From assembly GCA_902825875.1 (NCBI GenBank), contig CADECP010000008.1, forward strand, positions 1 through 64,000: a stretch of 64,000 nt of DNA, read 5' to 3'. The position numbers and the translations under genes were made by a program. Positions 1 to 8,112 of the stretch are shown here, in pieces. Every line of letters begins with the position of its first letter. Within the stretch, counting starts at the first letter, position 1. The notes beneath the pieces are model-generated. The model did not search any database. It had not been told where the DNA came from and worked only from the letters and a program-made list of their open reading frames with translations. The DNA comes from an uncultured Acidobacteriota bacterium (GTDB lineage: Bacteria > Acidobacteriota > Blastocatellia > RBC074).

Positions 1-2
1 AA

Positions 3-89
3 CGCCGCGCTAAATTCAACCGTCCCTACCGGGACGAAGAAACTGTCAAATGCTTGCTTGACCTGCAATCCCGTAACATCGGTTCATAA
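3..89 (+). CDS. C-terminal fragment of an unidentified protein (cut by the window edge)
   Basis: From base 3 one frame is open for 28 codons and ends with TAA at 87-89. The translated tail is rich in charged residues (it includes RPYRDEETVK) and ends in RNIGS, which looks like a real protein C terminus. It lies upstream of and in the same direction as two glycosyltransferase genes, so it may be the end of another polysaccharide gene. The piece is too short to identify. Confidence 0.35.
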   Translation, partial: RRAKFNRPYRDEETVKCLLDLQSRNIGS

Positions 90-92
90 AAC

Positions 93-120
93 CGTCGCTT
101 GCTACCGCGCGCGGTACTGA
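93..120. repeat. Single copy of the GAGCGGTAGCG palindromic repeat family
   Basis: Read on the minus strand this contains AGTACCGCGCGCGGTAGC, nearly the same as the copy at 18182-18218. The core TACCGCGCGCGGTA is a perfect palindrome. It sits directly behind the stop codon at 87-89 and just before the glycosyltransferase start at 128, matching the habit of this family of sitting at gene 3' ends. Confidence 0.55.
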
Positions 121-127
121 TTCGATC

Positions 128-1027
128 ATGCACCTCAAAGTCAGCGTCATCATTCCAGCTTACAACTCGGCGCAGTTCATCGCCGAGACCATTCAAAGTG
201 TGTTGGCGCAGACTTACGCCGACTTTGAAATCATCGTCGTTGATGACGGTTCGACTGACACGACGCTGGACGTGCTCAGCAGTTTTGGCGAACAGATCAA
301 AGTTCTGGCCAAACCGAATGGTGGCCCGGCTTCGGCGCGCAATCTGGCGATTCGGAATGCTTCGGGCGAGTACATTGCCTTCCTTGACGCAGACGATTTG
401 TGGATGCCCGAAAAGTTGGCTGAACAAGTCGCGTTTCTGGAAACTCATCCTGAAGTCGGCATGACTTACTCCGAAGCCCTTATGTTTTCAGAAGTCGGCG
501 GTGAAAAACAGATTCGCGGCAAGATCGGCTTCACGGGCGAAACGTCGTTTTGCCATTTGCTGCTGGGCGATCACATTCCGAATTCGACGGTGATGATGCG
601 GCGCGAATGCGTGGACAAAATCGGTTGGCTGAACGAAAGCCGCGCGCTTGTCGCCGTCGAAGATTACGAATACTGGCTGCGGCTGGCGAAAGCCTTTCCG
701 ATCCGGGCCATCGCCAAACCGCTGGCTTATTACAGAGTTCACGCCAACAACTTGATGGGCGACGGCGAAAACATCGAGCGAAGCCTGCGCTTGCCGATCA
801 TCGCCTTGAACGAAACTGAAAAACTCTTTCCCGATTGCTGGCGCGAATGCGGGATGGAAAAAGACGTGTTGTTCGCTCGGCTGACCATCCGCGCCGGTTT
901 CGCGTACAAACAACGCGGCGATTGGTGGAACTGCCTGCGGAAATTTCGACAGGCGCTCGGCCATCGCAGCAACTTGCGCGTGCTGCGATGGATCATCGCG
1001 GCTACTTTGCTGAAACGCTGGTCATAA
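128..1027 (+). CDS. Glycosyltransferase family 2
   Basis: A 299-residue GT-A fold glycosyltransferase, predicted to move a sugar from a nucleotide donor onto a growing surface polysaccharide at the cytoplasmic face of the membrane. The N terminus has the family opening VSVIIPAYN (residues 5-13), the nucleotide-binding DDGST (39-43) and the metal-binding DADD (87-90). An ED pair at 178-179 (VAVEDYEYW) fits the catalytic base region. There is no strong ribosome binding site before ATG 128. The stop codon at 1025-1027 directly abuts the next glycosyltransferase start, so the two are almost certainly co-transcribed. Acceptor and donor cannot be told from sequence. Confidence 0.9.
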   Translation: MHLKVSVIIPAYNSAQFIAETIQSVLAQTYADFEIIVVDDGSTDTTLDVLSSFGEQIKVLAKPNGGPASARNLAIRNASGEYIAFLDADDLWMPEKLAEQVAFLETHPEVGMTYSEALMFSEVGGEKQIRGKIGFTGETSFCHLLLGDHIPNSTVMMRRECVDKIGWLNESRALVAVEDYEYWLRLAKAFPIRAIAKPLAYYRVHANNLMGDGENIERSLRLPIIALNETEKLFPDCWRECGMEKDVLFARLTIRAGFAYKQRGDWWNCLRKFRQALGHRSNLRVLRWIIAATLLKRWS

Positions 1028-2032
1028 ATGAATTCGCCTTTGGTTTACGTCATCGTTTTGAACTTCAACGGCAGCCGCTGGCTGACCGCCTGCCTGGAAT
1101 CATTGCGTGCGACCGAGTACGCGAATTTCAAAACTTTGCTGGTGGATAACGCCTCCACCGACGACGGCGTTGAGCTTGTTCGCAAAAACTTTCCCGAAGT
1201 CGAACTCATCATCAACTCAGCCAATCTGGGATTTTCCGAAGGTAACAACATAGGCATTCGCGCTGCTCTGGCCGCCGGAGCCGATTACGTCGTGCTGCTG
1301 AACCCCGACACCAAAGTCGAACCGTCCTGGCTCGGCGAACTGATTGCCGTCGGCGAACGCAACCGCGAAGTCGGCGTTCTAGGCGCGGTTCAACTTGCTT
1401 ACGATTCGGACGAATTCAATAGCTGGACGACGACGGCTTTAAGTTCGCATCTTTCTTTCTTATCCACGAAGCCACACGAAGAAAACACGAAGAAGAACAA
1501 CACTGATTTCGCTTTTCTCCGTGAGCCTTCGTGTGACTTCCTGGAAGAACCTTTTCCGAGAAGCTGGATTCAGGCCGAATGGGTCGAAGGAGCCTGCTTC
1601 GCCATCAAACGCGAAGCCATCGAAACCGTCGGCTTGCTCGATCCGATCTACTTCGCGTTTTACGAAGAGATTGATTTCTGTCGCCGAGCCGTTTGCAATG
1701 GCTATCAAACGGCGGTTGTGCCGCTCAGCCGCATTCATCATTTTCGCGGAGGCAGTTGGACGGCGACGCCTGCCAAAAAACTCGAACGCGATTACCGCTG
1801 CGACCGCAGCCAGTTCATTTTCGCGTTGACCGATCCGCGCCGTTCGCTGGCGGCGAACTTCGGCTGGTATTTGATTACGCTCGGAACCAAAACCAAAGAA
1901 GCTGCGCGCGAATTCAGCCTGACCAAAGCCCGGAACTTGTTGCGAATCCAGATTGATCTGCTCGGCAACCTGTCGGGAATTTTCGGCAAATGGCGGCGCG
2001 AACGACGCCTAAAGCCCGCCCTGAAAAGTTGA
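1028..2032 (+). CDS. Glycosyltransferase family 2, rhamnosyltransferase-like, with in-frame repeat insertion
   Basis: A 334-residue family 2 glycosyltransferase. It shows the opening VYVIVLNFNG (7-16), DNAST (40-44), NPDT in place of the usual DXD (92-95), and a downstream EEIDFCRR block (213-220) typical of WbbL/rhamnosyltransferase-type enzymes. It starts on the base after the previous stop codon. Residues about 146-173 are encoded by a palindromic repeat (1464-1544). This lysine- and glutamate-rich stretch breaks the normal family spacing between the NPDT region and the EGACFAIKR strand, so it probably forms a surface loop. The reading frame stays open through it, so the enzyme may still work. 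Substrate unknown. Confidence 0.88.
   Translation: MNSPLVYVIVLNFNGSRWLTACLESLRATEYANFKTLLVDNASTDDGVELVRKNFPEVELIINSANLGFSEGNNIGIRAALAAGADYVVLLNPDTKVEPSWLGELIAVGERNREVGVLGAVQLAYDSDEFNSWTTTALSSHLSFLSTKPHEENTKKNNTDFAFLREPSCDFLEEPFPRSWIQAEWVEGACFAIKREAIETVGLLDPIYFAFYEEIDFCRRAVCNGYQTAVVPLSRIHHFRGGSWTATPAKKLERDYRCDRSQFIFALTDPRRSLAANFGWYLITLGTKTKEAAREFSLTKARNLLRIQIDLLGNLSGIFGKWRRERRLKPALKS
1464..1544. repeat. CACGAAG palindromic repeat inside a coding sequence
   Basis: The arms at 1464-1481 and 1527-1544 are inverted copies of each other with 16 of 18 bases matching. The left half also carries direct CACGAAG repeats. The element is in frame and free of stops in the glycosyltransferase reading frame. 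Confidence 0.7.
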
Positions 2033-2062
2033 TTGACCGCTTGGCGCTTAGGCCAATATAGT
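2033..2062 (+). promoter_or_regulatory. Sigma70-like promoter for the first peptidase/TPR paralog
   Basis: TTGACC (2033-2038) and TATAGT (2057-2062) are separated by 18 bases. The site lies about 90 bases upstream of ATG 2149. The second paralog carries an equally spaced promoter at 4110-4139. Confidence 0.5.
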
Positions 2063-2148
2063 TCGCCAGCCACCCCAACTTTTCAGTGTCGGCAACCTCA
2101 AAACGCCCGCACTCGCTTTTCATCTTTGTTCATTCCGGAGGTAATTCG

Positions 2149-4098
2149 ATGAAGCGTTCAATCCTGACAAACTCGACAGCCCGTTCGTTGGCAATTCTTT
2201 CATTGATATTGCTTGCTTTGCTGTTGGGTGGAAAAACTCAGACTTCGGCAAAGGCAGGTTCAACGACAGCCAAAGACAACTGGACAAGCGTTCGCTCAAA
2301 AAGCTTTTTTCTGGCCGGCAACGCCAGCGAAAAAGACATTCGCAAAGCCGCCGTCAAGCTGGAACAGTTCCGCGATGTGTTTTCCAAACTGTTTCCGAAA
2401 GCCAGGATTGATTCTTCAGTACCGACACGTGTTTTGGTGTTCAAAGACAAATCGTCATTCAAGCCATTCATGCCTGCCTATCAGGGCAAGATCAGCGAAG
2501 TCGCCGGGTATTTTCAGCCGGGTCAGGATGTGAATTACATCTCGCTGACGGCGGAACTGCGCGATTCTCATCCGTACGCAACCGTCTTTCATGAATTCGT
2601 CCATTCGCTGACCAACGAAAACACGATGAAGTTGCCGACCTGGTTCAACGAAGGTCTGGCCGAGTATTACAGCACGTTTGAAATCACCGACAGCGACAAG
2701 AAAATCTGGCTTGGCAAAGTCATTTCCAACCACGTGCTTTACCTGCGAGAGAAAAAATTCATGCCGCTGTCGCAACTGTTTGCCCTCACAACCGGTTCAC
2801 CAGATTACAACGAAGGTGACAAGCGAGGCGTGTTTTACGCTCAGTCGTGGGCGATGGTGCATTACCTGATGCTGGGCGCGGATGGAAAACGCCGCCCACA
2901 GCTTTCGCAATTTTTGGGTTTACTCGGCAGAGGTGTTCCGCAAGGCGAAGCGTTTGAGCAGGCGTTCAAAACCGATTACGCGACGATGGAAAAAGAATTG
3001 CGCGATTACATCAATCGCAGCGCCTACAAAGTCGAAGTCGTGACCATGAATGAAAAACTGCAATTCGATACCGAAATGCAGGCTGCTCCGCTGAGTGAAG
3101 CCGAAGCGCAGTTTTATCTGGGAGATTTGTTGCTCCACATGCGACGCACAGCCGCCGAAGAGTTTTTGCAGAAAGCGGTGGCGCTTGATCCGAAACTGGC
3201 GCTGGCGCATTCGTCGCTGGGAGTATTACGAATGCAGCAAAAACGTGTCGCCGAAGCCAAACAACATTTGCAGCAAGCCGCCGCGCTGGGTTCCGACAAC
3301 CATCTGGTGCATTTCTATTATGCGTTCGCGCTCAGCCGCGAAGGCATGGACGAAAACAACGTCGTGCGTTCTTTCGCGCCGGAATCGGTTCAGACCATGC
3401 GCGAGCATCTGGAAAAAGCCATTCAGCTTGCTCCGAATTTTGCCGAGTCCTATTACCTGATGGCGTTCGTCAATCTGGTGACCGGAGAAAAGCTTGATGC
3501 GGCAGCCGAACATCTAAAACGTTTGCAAACGTTGACGCCAGGTCGCCAGGAGGTCGGCTTTATGCTCGGACAGGTTTATATGCGGCAACAGAAATTCGAT
3601 CTGGCCAAACAGGCTTTGGAACCGATTGCGCGCGATGCAGCCAATCCGCAAATGCAGGTCCAAGCTAAATCCATGCTCGAATCGGTCAAAAGCATGGAAG
3701 AAAATTTTGCCCGATATAACGCTGCGCGTCAGAGGGCAGAAACGCAGTCGCCCGCAACCGGCAACACCCCTCCCACGACCGGAGACAAACAGAAAATTTT
3801 GCTTCGTCGCCGCTTCGACGGCGACAAAGTCAAAGGTCAGTTGACGCAAATTGATTGCAACGACAAAGGCATCACGCTGGTTGTCAAAGTCGGCGACCGC
3901 ACGTTGAAATTCAACACTTCAACACCGGATCGCGTGCAGTTCATCACCTTCGATAAAGGAGTCGGCACGGAAATCACCTGCGGCCCGCTGAAACCTGCGC
4001 GGTTGGTGGAACTAACTTATCGCAGTTCGACCGATGCTCAAGCGCCGTTCGATGGCGAACCGATTGCCGTCGAATTCCTGAAGCCGGAGCAAAATTGA
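2149..4098 (+). CDS. Secreted gluzincin-like metallopeptidase with TPR repeats (DUF1570-type), paralog 1
   Basis: A 649-residue exported protein. The start is set by GGAGG at 2137-2141, seven bases before ATG 2149, followed at once by a signal peptide (basic n-region, then a hydrophobic run at about 13-27). The N-terminal half is a peptidase-MA-like domain: HEFVH at 148-152 supplies two zinc-binding histidines and the catalytic glutamate, and NEGLAEY at 167-173 supplies the third ligand of gluzincins. TPR-like helices follow (about 310-530), then a short beta-rich C-terminal domain (about 565-649). The next gene is a full-length paralog with the same order of domains. The substrate is unknown; the TPR part may bind a protein partner in the periplasm. 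Confidence 0.8.
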   Translation: MKRSILTNSTARSLAILSLILLALLLGGKTQTSAKAGSTTAKDNWTSVRSKSFFLAGNASEKDIRKAAVKLEQFRDVFSKLFPKARIDSSVPTRVLVFKDKSSFKPFMPAYQGKISEVAGYFQPGQDVNYISLTAELRDSHPYATVFHEFVHSLTNENTMKLPTWFNEGLAEYYSTFEITDSDKKIWLGKVISNHVLYLREKKFMPLSQLFALTTGSPDYNEGDKRGVFYAQSWAMVHYLMLGADGKRRPQLSQFLGLLGRGVPQGEAFEQAFKTDYATMEKELRDYINRSAYKVEVVTMNEKLQFDTEMQAAPLSEAEAQFYLGDLLLHMRRTAAEEFLQKAVALDPKLALAHSSLGVLRMQQKRVAEAKQHLQQAAALGSDNHLVHFYYAFALSREGMDENNVVRSFAPESVQTMREHLEKAIQLAPNFAESYYLMAFVNLVTGEKLDAAAEHLKRLQTLTPGRQEVGFMLGQVYMRQQKFDLAKQALEPIARDAANPQMQVQAKSMLESVKSMEENFARYNAARQRAETQSPATGNTPPTTGDKQKILLRRRFDGDKVKGQLTQIDCNDKGITLVVKVGDRTLKFNTSTPDRVQFITFDKGVGTEITCGPLKPARLVELTYRSSTDAQAPFDGEPIAVEFLKPEQN

Positions 4099-4109
4099 AT
4101 TTCTGCTGA

Positions 4110-4139
4110 TTGACTACGCCAACAGGCCGAAACTATATT
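4110..4139 (+). promoter_or_regulatory. Sigma70-like promoter for the second peptidase/TPR paralog
   Basis: TTGACT (4110-4115) and TATATT (4134-4139) with an 18-base spacer, about 86 bases before ATG 4226. The layout mirrors the promoter of the upstream paralog, which suggests the duplication included the promoter. Confidence 0.5.
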
Positions 4140-4225
4140 CGTTGGCGATCTCCGACCGGAATTTCTTCTTGAACCAAACATTGCACTGACCGGCGTTGTT
4201 GGCGTTTTCATCAAATGGAGTGGCG

Positions 4226-6121
4226 ATGAAACGACGAGCTTTTATCAGTTTGATTTTCGTGTTCTGGGCGCTCCTGTGCCAATCGAGTTCGATCTCTGTC
4301 TCTGCCAAAGAAACCTGGATCAAAGCAAAGTCCAAACACTTCACACTGGCCGGCAACGCCAACGAAAAACAAATTCGCAAAGTCGGCGCGGAACTCGAAA
4401 AATTCCGCGAAGCCGTTTCGCGGCTTTCGGGCATCTGGCAAAGACGTTTCACTCCGTCGGTAACTGTTTTCGTCTTCAAAGACAACGAAACTTACGAACC
4501 ATTCAAACCGCTTTATCAAGGCAAACCTGCCGAAGTTTCAGGCTACCTGCAATCCGACAACAACTCGGCTTACATCACGCTGACCACCGATTATCGGCGG
4601 CAAGCCCCCGAATCAATCATCTTTCATGAATACGTTCACTTCCTGACCGGAGGCGGTCAACGCGGGTTGCCAGTCTGGCTGAGCGAAGGATTGGCCGAGT
4701 ACTTCAGCACGTTCGCGGTCACTGGTGGCGGCAAGCAAATTGTCATTGGTCGCGCGATTCCGGCTCATCTGCGGCGATTGCGCGAAGACGACTGGCTGCC
4801 GATGCAATCGCTGCTGACCGCCGATCACAATTCCCAGTTTTATCAGGAACTGGACAAGAAAACCGTTTTTTACGCTCAATCGTGGGCGTTGACGCATTAC
4901 CTGATGACCGGCGATGCCGATCGCCAATCGCAGTTTCGACAGTTTTTGAACGCTGTGGCAGGCGGGCTTTCCGCCGAAACTGCATTCAAACAATTCTTTC
5001 AAACTTCGGCGGACGAACTAGACGTAAGCTTGCGCGATTACATTCGTCGCAACGTGTTCAGCCCGCAAACGATCAATTTCGACCGCAAGATCGAAACCGA
5101 CGAAACTATGACCGTTGCTCCGTTGGGCGACGCCGAAATGAAAGCTCATTTGGGCGATTTGCTGTGGCACATCGAACGAACCGAAAGCGGCGAATTCGCG
5201 TTGGAGCGCGCGTTGGCAATTGATGCCAATCAGCCGCTGGCTTTGTCTTCGCTGGGTTTGCTGCGAATCAGACAAAATCGTTTTGCTGATGCTCGGCAAC
5301 TGCTGCAACAAGCGATTGAAACCGGCGAAGCAGACTTTTTGACTTACTACTCCCACGCTTTTGCCCGCCAGCAACAGCACGTGGATTCGTCTGGCTACGT
5401 TTCCGGCTACTTGCCGGAAACCGTCGCGGAAATGCGAGCTTCGCTGAATCGTGCGCGCGAGTTGGCGCCGGATTTCGCCGACACTTACAAAGCTCTGGCG
5501 TTCATCCATCTGGTGCAGCGCGAAAACGCCGACGAAGCTTCGGCATTGATTCGCCGCGCGCGAGAACTGGCTCCTGATCGCGAAGATTTTCTTTACACTC
5601 AGGCGCAAATTTTCTTGTGGCAAAAAGACTTTTCAGCGGCTCGGCTAACAGTTCAAGAGATTCTGTCGAACGGATTGAAAACCGACATCCGCGAACGCGC
5701 CCAATTCCTGTTGCAGACGATTGACCTGCGCGAATCGGAAGCGGCGTTCGCCAAGGTCGAAGCGGAAATCAAATTGCGGCAGCAACGCGAATCGTCGAAA
5801 CACACTCAGGACGATCCGACCAAACCGCCCGGCAAACGATTTGAAGGCGAGCAGGTGCGCGGCTGGCTGACGCGAATGGATTGTTCGGACAATGAAGTCA
5901 CGCTGACTGTGGTCAGCGGCGTTCGTACGTTCAAATTTCGTGCGGAATGGGGAAAGCTGACGCTGGTTCGCCACACGATGGAAATCCCTAACCAGATTAC
6001 TTGCGGAACGATGTCGCCGGCTCGGCAAGTCATAGTGACTTACCGCCCGGCAACCGGATTTAAAGTGAAATTTGACGGCGAACCCGTCGGGCTGGAATTT
6101 CTGAAAACGGCAACGAATTAA
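4226..6121 (+). CDS. Secreted gluzincin-like metallopeptidase with TPR repeats (DUF1570-type), paralog 2
   Basis: A 631-residue paralog of the gene at 2149, matching it over the full length: signal peptide (MKRRAFISLIFVFWALL), the block KHFTLAGNANEKQIRK, HEYVH at 134-138, SEGLAEY at 153-159, TPR helices, and the C-terminal beta domain ending in GEPVGLEFLK. ATG 4226 is preferred over an in-frame ATG at 4196 because GGAG at 4217-4220 lies five bases upstream and the signal peptide begins there. The zinc-site residues are intact in both copies, so both may be active. Its end overlaps the convergent Dabb gene by four bases. Confidence 0.8.
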   Translation: MKRRAFISLIFVFWALLCQSSSISVSAKETWIKAKSKHFTLAGNANEKQIRKVGAELEKFREAVSRLSGIWQRRFTPSVTVFVFKDNETYEPFKPLYQGKPAEVSGYLQSDNNSAYITLTTDYRRQAPESIIFHEYVHFLTGGGQRGLPVWLSEGLAEYFSTFAVTGGGKQIVIGRAIPAHLRRLREDDWLPMQSLLTADHNSQFYQELDKKTVFYAQSWALTHYLMTGDADRQSQFRQFLNAVAGGLSAETAFKQFFQTSADELDVSLRDYIRRNVFSPQTINFDRKIETDETMTVAPLGDAEMKAHLGDLLWHIERTESGEFALERALAIDANQPLALSSLGLLRIRQNRFADARQLLQQAIETGEADFLTYYSHAFARQQQHVDSSGYVSGYLPETVAEMRASLNRARELAPDFADTYKALAFIHLVQRENADEASALIRRARELAPDREDFLYTQAQIFLWQKDFSAARLTVQEILSNGLKTDIRERAQFLLQTIDLRESEAAFAKVEAEIKLRQQRESSKHTQDDPTKPPGKRFEGEQVRGWLTRMDCSDNEVTLTVVSGVRTFKFRAEWGKLTLVRHTMEIPNQITCGTMSPARQVIVTYRPATGFKVKFDGEPVGLEFLKTATN

Positions 6122-6408
6122 AACTCGTAATCCACCGACACGACCTGTTGGCAAAGCTCTTTGGCGCGTTCGATGACCGGCAAATGATGTTCGTGTTTGG
6201 CGTACCGGTCGAGCGCAGCCAAATCGGCGTAACTGGAAACCAGCGCCAGATCGAAGGCTCGCGCCGAGCGAACGACATCGAAACCGGCTTCGAAATCTAC
6301 GATCTCGGAAATTTTCGACGGCAAGCCGAGCAACATTTCCAAAAAAGCTTCGCGGTCGGTTTGTGGAACTTCGGGGTTGAATTTGAAAGCGACGATGTGT
6401 CTGATCAC
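6118..6408 (-). CDS. Dabb family (stress-responsive alpha/beta barrel) protein
   Basis: A 96-residue cytosolic protein of the dimeric alpha/beta barrel type. It starts IRHIVAFKF and carries the conserved middle AFDLALVSSYADLAALDRY and the HEHHLPVIE histidine region. The GTG at 6408 is chosen as start because AGGAG lies just upstream on the minus strand and the family normally begins with this strand; the frame stays open further upstream only through repeat DNA. Its precise function is not known. Confidence 0.8.
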   Translation of the reverse strand: MIRHIVAFKFNPEVPQTDREAFLEMLLGLPSKISEIVDFEAGFDVVRSARAFDLALVSSYADLAALDRYAKHEHHLPVIERAKELCQQVVSVDYEF

Positions 6409-6427
6409 GATTTCTCCTATCAGCAGC

Positions 6428-6444
6428 CCAGGCTTCTCGCCTGG
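6428..6444. repeat. Small CCAGGC hairpin
   Basis: CCAGGC (6428-6433) and GCCTGG (6439-6444) form a perfect six-base-pair hairpin with a five-base loop, just upstream of the Dabb gene and next to the larger palindrome at 6476. Confidence 0.45.
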
Positions 6445-6475
6445 AACAACAGTTTTAGATTCAGGACTTACACAA

Positions 6476-6551
6476 GTGTCGGTAGCCCGCGCGTGAGCAA
6501 GGGCTTTTCTCACCGATACCAAGCCCTTCCTGACGGTCGGGCTACTGACAC
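6476..6551. repeat. Long GTAGCCCG palindromic repeat
   Basis: Arms 6476-6506 and 6521-6551 are inverted copies with 26 of 31 bases matching, around a 14-base loop. The motifs are GTAGCCCG near the outer end and AAGGGCTT at the inner end. It lies in the divergent space between the Dabb gene and the TPR gene. Confidence 0.75.
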
Positions 6552-6679
6552 GAAGAGTTTTGCGTAAGCCATGAGATTAAAGATTGTGACTTGAAGTCAG
6601 GTGCGGTTCACCAATGGGCGGCAATGGTACAGCGCATTTTTCACCTTGCCAAACACGGCGCGCGCTGAAGATGCTTGGC

Positions 6680-6708
6680 TTGACATCACCCTATCTGGCC
6701 GCTATTTT
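6680..6708 (+). promoter_or_regulatory. Sigma70-like promoter of the membrane TPR gene
   Basis: A consensus TTGACA (6680-6685) and TATTTT (6703-6708) are separated by 17 bases and lie about 48 bases before the TTG start at 6756. The rest of the 347-base space 6409-6755 holds two palindromes and no credible gene. Confidence 0.55.
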
Positions 6709-6755
6709 CTCGCTTTCCTCACAAGCCCCAATTTCTTTTCCGAAGGAGTATTACA

Positions 6756-7550
6756 TTGGCTAAAGGGCGAGTTTCCGCGCAGGACTTAAAGCGCGATCCA
6801 TTAATGCAACAGTATGTGGCGACATCCGCCTGGGCGAAGAGCAATTCGCGCCCAATTTTGAAATGGTTGACCATCGCGGCGGTCATCGTTGCCGTGGTTT
6901 GGATTGGCTGGATGCTGTATTCGCGCCGCGCCAGCAATGCGGCTGAAACTCTGGCCGAAGCATTTCGCTGGCACGAAGCGCAAGTCGCCAACCCGGTTCC
7001 GGCCAACCCGCAAGGGTATGTGGCCACCACTGAAGAAGATAAACACCGCCGAGCGTACGAGGCCTTTACCAAAGCCGCCAACGATTATCCGTCGTATTAC
7101 GGAGATATGGCCCGGTATCACGCCGCCGTTCATCAGGTTTATTTCGAGCCGGAAAAAGCTGAAGCCACGTTCAAAGAACTGGCAGGCAAAGATTCCAATC
7201 TGGGTGCTCAAGCCAGACTGGCATTGGCTCTGCGGTATGAAGCGGCAGGCAAAAATCAGGAAGCTCTGGCGGAATATCAAAATCTGAAATCGAAACCCGG
7301 CGAAATCTCTCCCGCTTCGATTGATTTCAACACCGCTCGTGTTTACGAAGCACTGGGCAAAACCACCGAAGCGATTGATCTTTATTTCAGCATCGCCAAC
7401 AACAAAGATTATCGAAGCACCGGACTCGGCACGAGTTGCGTGAACCGTTTATCGGTGTTGGCTCCGGAAAAAGTGGATCAGCTTCCACCGCCGGAGCAAA
7501 CCAATCCATTCGCCAACCTTGGCGGACTGGGCGGTATGAGCATCCGGTAA
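6756..7550 (+). CDS. Membrane-anchored TPR protein
   Basis: A 264-residue protein with a short cytoplasmic N terminus, one membrane segment at about residues 37-55 ([18 protein letters not shown]) and a long TPR-like helical domain outside, similar in layout to YfgM/TPR_21-type proteins that work with protein export factors. The TTG start at 6756 is supported by AAGGAG at 6743-6748 with a seven-base gap. The C terminus is low-complexity (GGLGGMSIR). A promoter (6680-6708) and a terminator (7576-7614) make it look like a single-gene transcription unit. A role in envelope protein assembly is inferred only from architecture. Confidence 0.75.
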   Translation: MAKGRVSAQDLKRDPLMQQYVATSAWAKSNSRPILKWLTIAAVIVAVVWIGWMLYSRRASNAAETLAEAFRWHEAQVANPVPANPQGYVATTEEDKHRRAYEAFTKAANDYPSYYGDMARYHAAVHQVYFEPEKAEATFKELAGKDSNLGAQARLALALRYEAAGKNQEALAEYQNLKSKPGEISPASIDFNTARVYEALGKTTEAIDLYFSIANNKDYRSTGLGTSCVNRLSVLAPEKVDQLPPPEQTNPFANLGGLGGMSIR

Positions 7551-7575
7551 ATACTGACGAAAGTTTAGAACTGTG

Positions 7576-7614
7576 GACGAGTGGCGACATTTTCAGCCAC
7601 TCGTCTTTGTTTTT
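7576..7614 (+). terminator. Intrinsic terminator after the membrane TPR gene
   Basis: GACGAGTGGC (7576-7585) and GCCACTCGTC (7596-7605) form a perfect ten-base-pair stem with a ten-base loop, followed by a T-rich tract (7606-7614). It sits 25 bases after the stop codon and just before the toxin-like gene. Confidence 0.8.
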
Positions 7615-7632
7615 ATGCGTAAAGCAGGTTCG

Positions 7633-8112
7633 ATGATTTTGAGCAACAGCCGGTTTTCAAAAGTGGCGTTGATTTCCTTGCTGGCAACTTTGCTGGCGCT
7701 GAATGGCGCTTGTCGCCAATCGGTTCAACCGTCATCGTCGCCGCTCCCACAGTCCAAACCGGCGGTTTCCGGCAAAGATGCCGGAATTCGCAGCGACATC
7801 GGATTCGCCACGCGCCGCAAGTTTCTGGATCATTACGAAAAACACGGCAACGAATTCGGTTCGATCAGCCAGGAAGAATATCTTCGTCAGGCACAATCGT
7901 TGCGCGACCGCGCGACGGGCGGCGATGTGTTGGAATACACACGAACCGATGGAGTCATAACGCGATTCGACCGGCAGACCGGAGCGTTTCTGGCGTTCAA
8001 TGCCGACCTGACCATTCGTACATACTTCAAACCGAACGATGGCGAGGCGTATTTCAAACGCCAAAGCAAACGCGGTTCAACCCGACAAGCGAAAGGAGAT
8101 GACAATGAGTAA
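7633..8112 (+). CDS. Lipoprotein with a C-terminal BECR-like RNase toxin domain
   Basis: A 159-residue lipoprotein: signal peptide, then lipobox LNGAC with Cys27. A short Ser/Pro linker leads to a domain with the blocks FLDHYEKHGNEFG (64-76), EEYLRQAQS (81-89), RFDRQTGAF (111-119) and RTYFKP (129-134) followed by YF (140-141). This order (His, KHG, EEY, then TGxF and RTYFKP) is what I recall from C-terminal toxin domains of CdiA/Rhs-type proteins of the barnase/EndoU/colicin/RelE (BECR) group, which cut RNA. ATG 7633 is used because an AGCAGG-like site precedes it; ATG 7615 is an alternative that lies next to the terminator T-tract. The stop overlaps the following immunity-like gene. The RNase activity is inferred. 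A lipid-anchored toxin is unusual. Confidence 0.7.
   Translation: MILSNSRFSKVALISLLATLLALNGACRQSVQPSSSPLPQSKPAVSGKDAGIRSDIGFATRRKFLDHYEKHGNEFGSISQEEYLRQAQSLRDRATGGDVLEYTRTDGVITRFDRQTGAFLAFNADLTIRTYFKPNDGEAYFKRQSKRGSTRQAKGDDNE

Noticed and set aside
6601-6789. A 62-codon open frame before the membrane TPR gene
   Set aside because: It covers the promoter at 6680-6708 and the ribosome binding site of the TPR gene, and has no site of its own.
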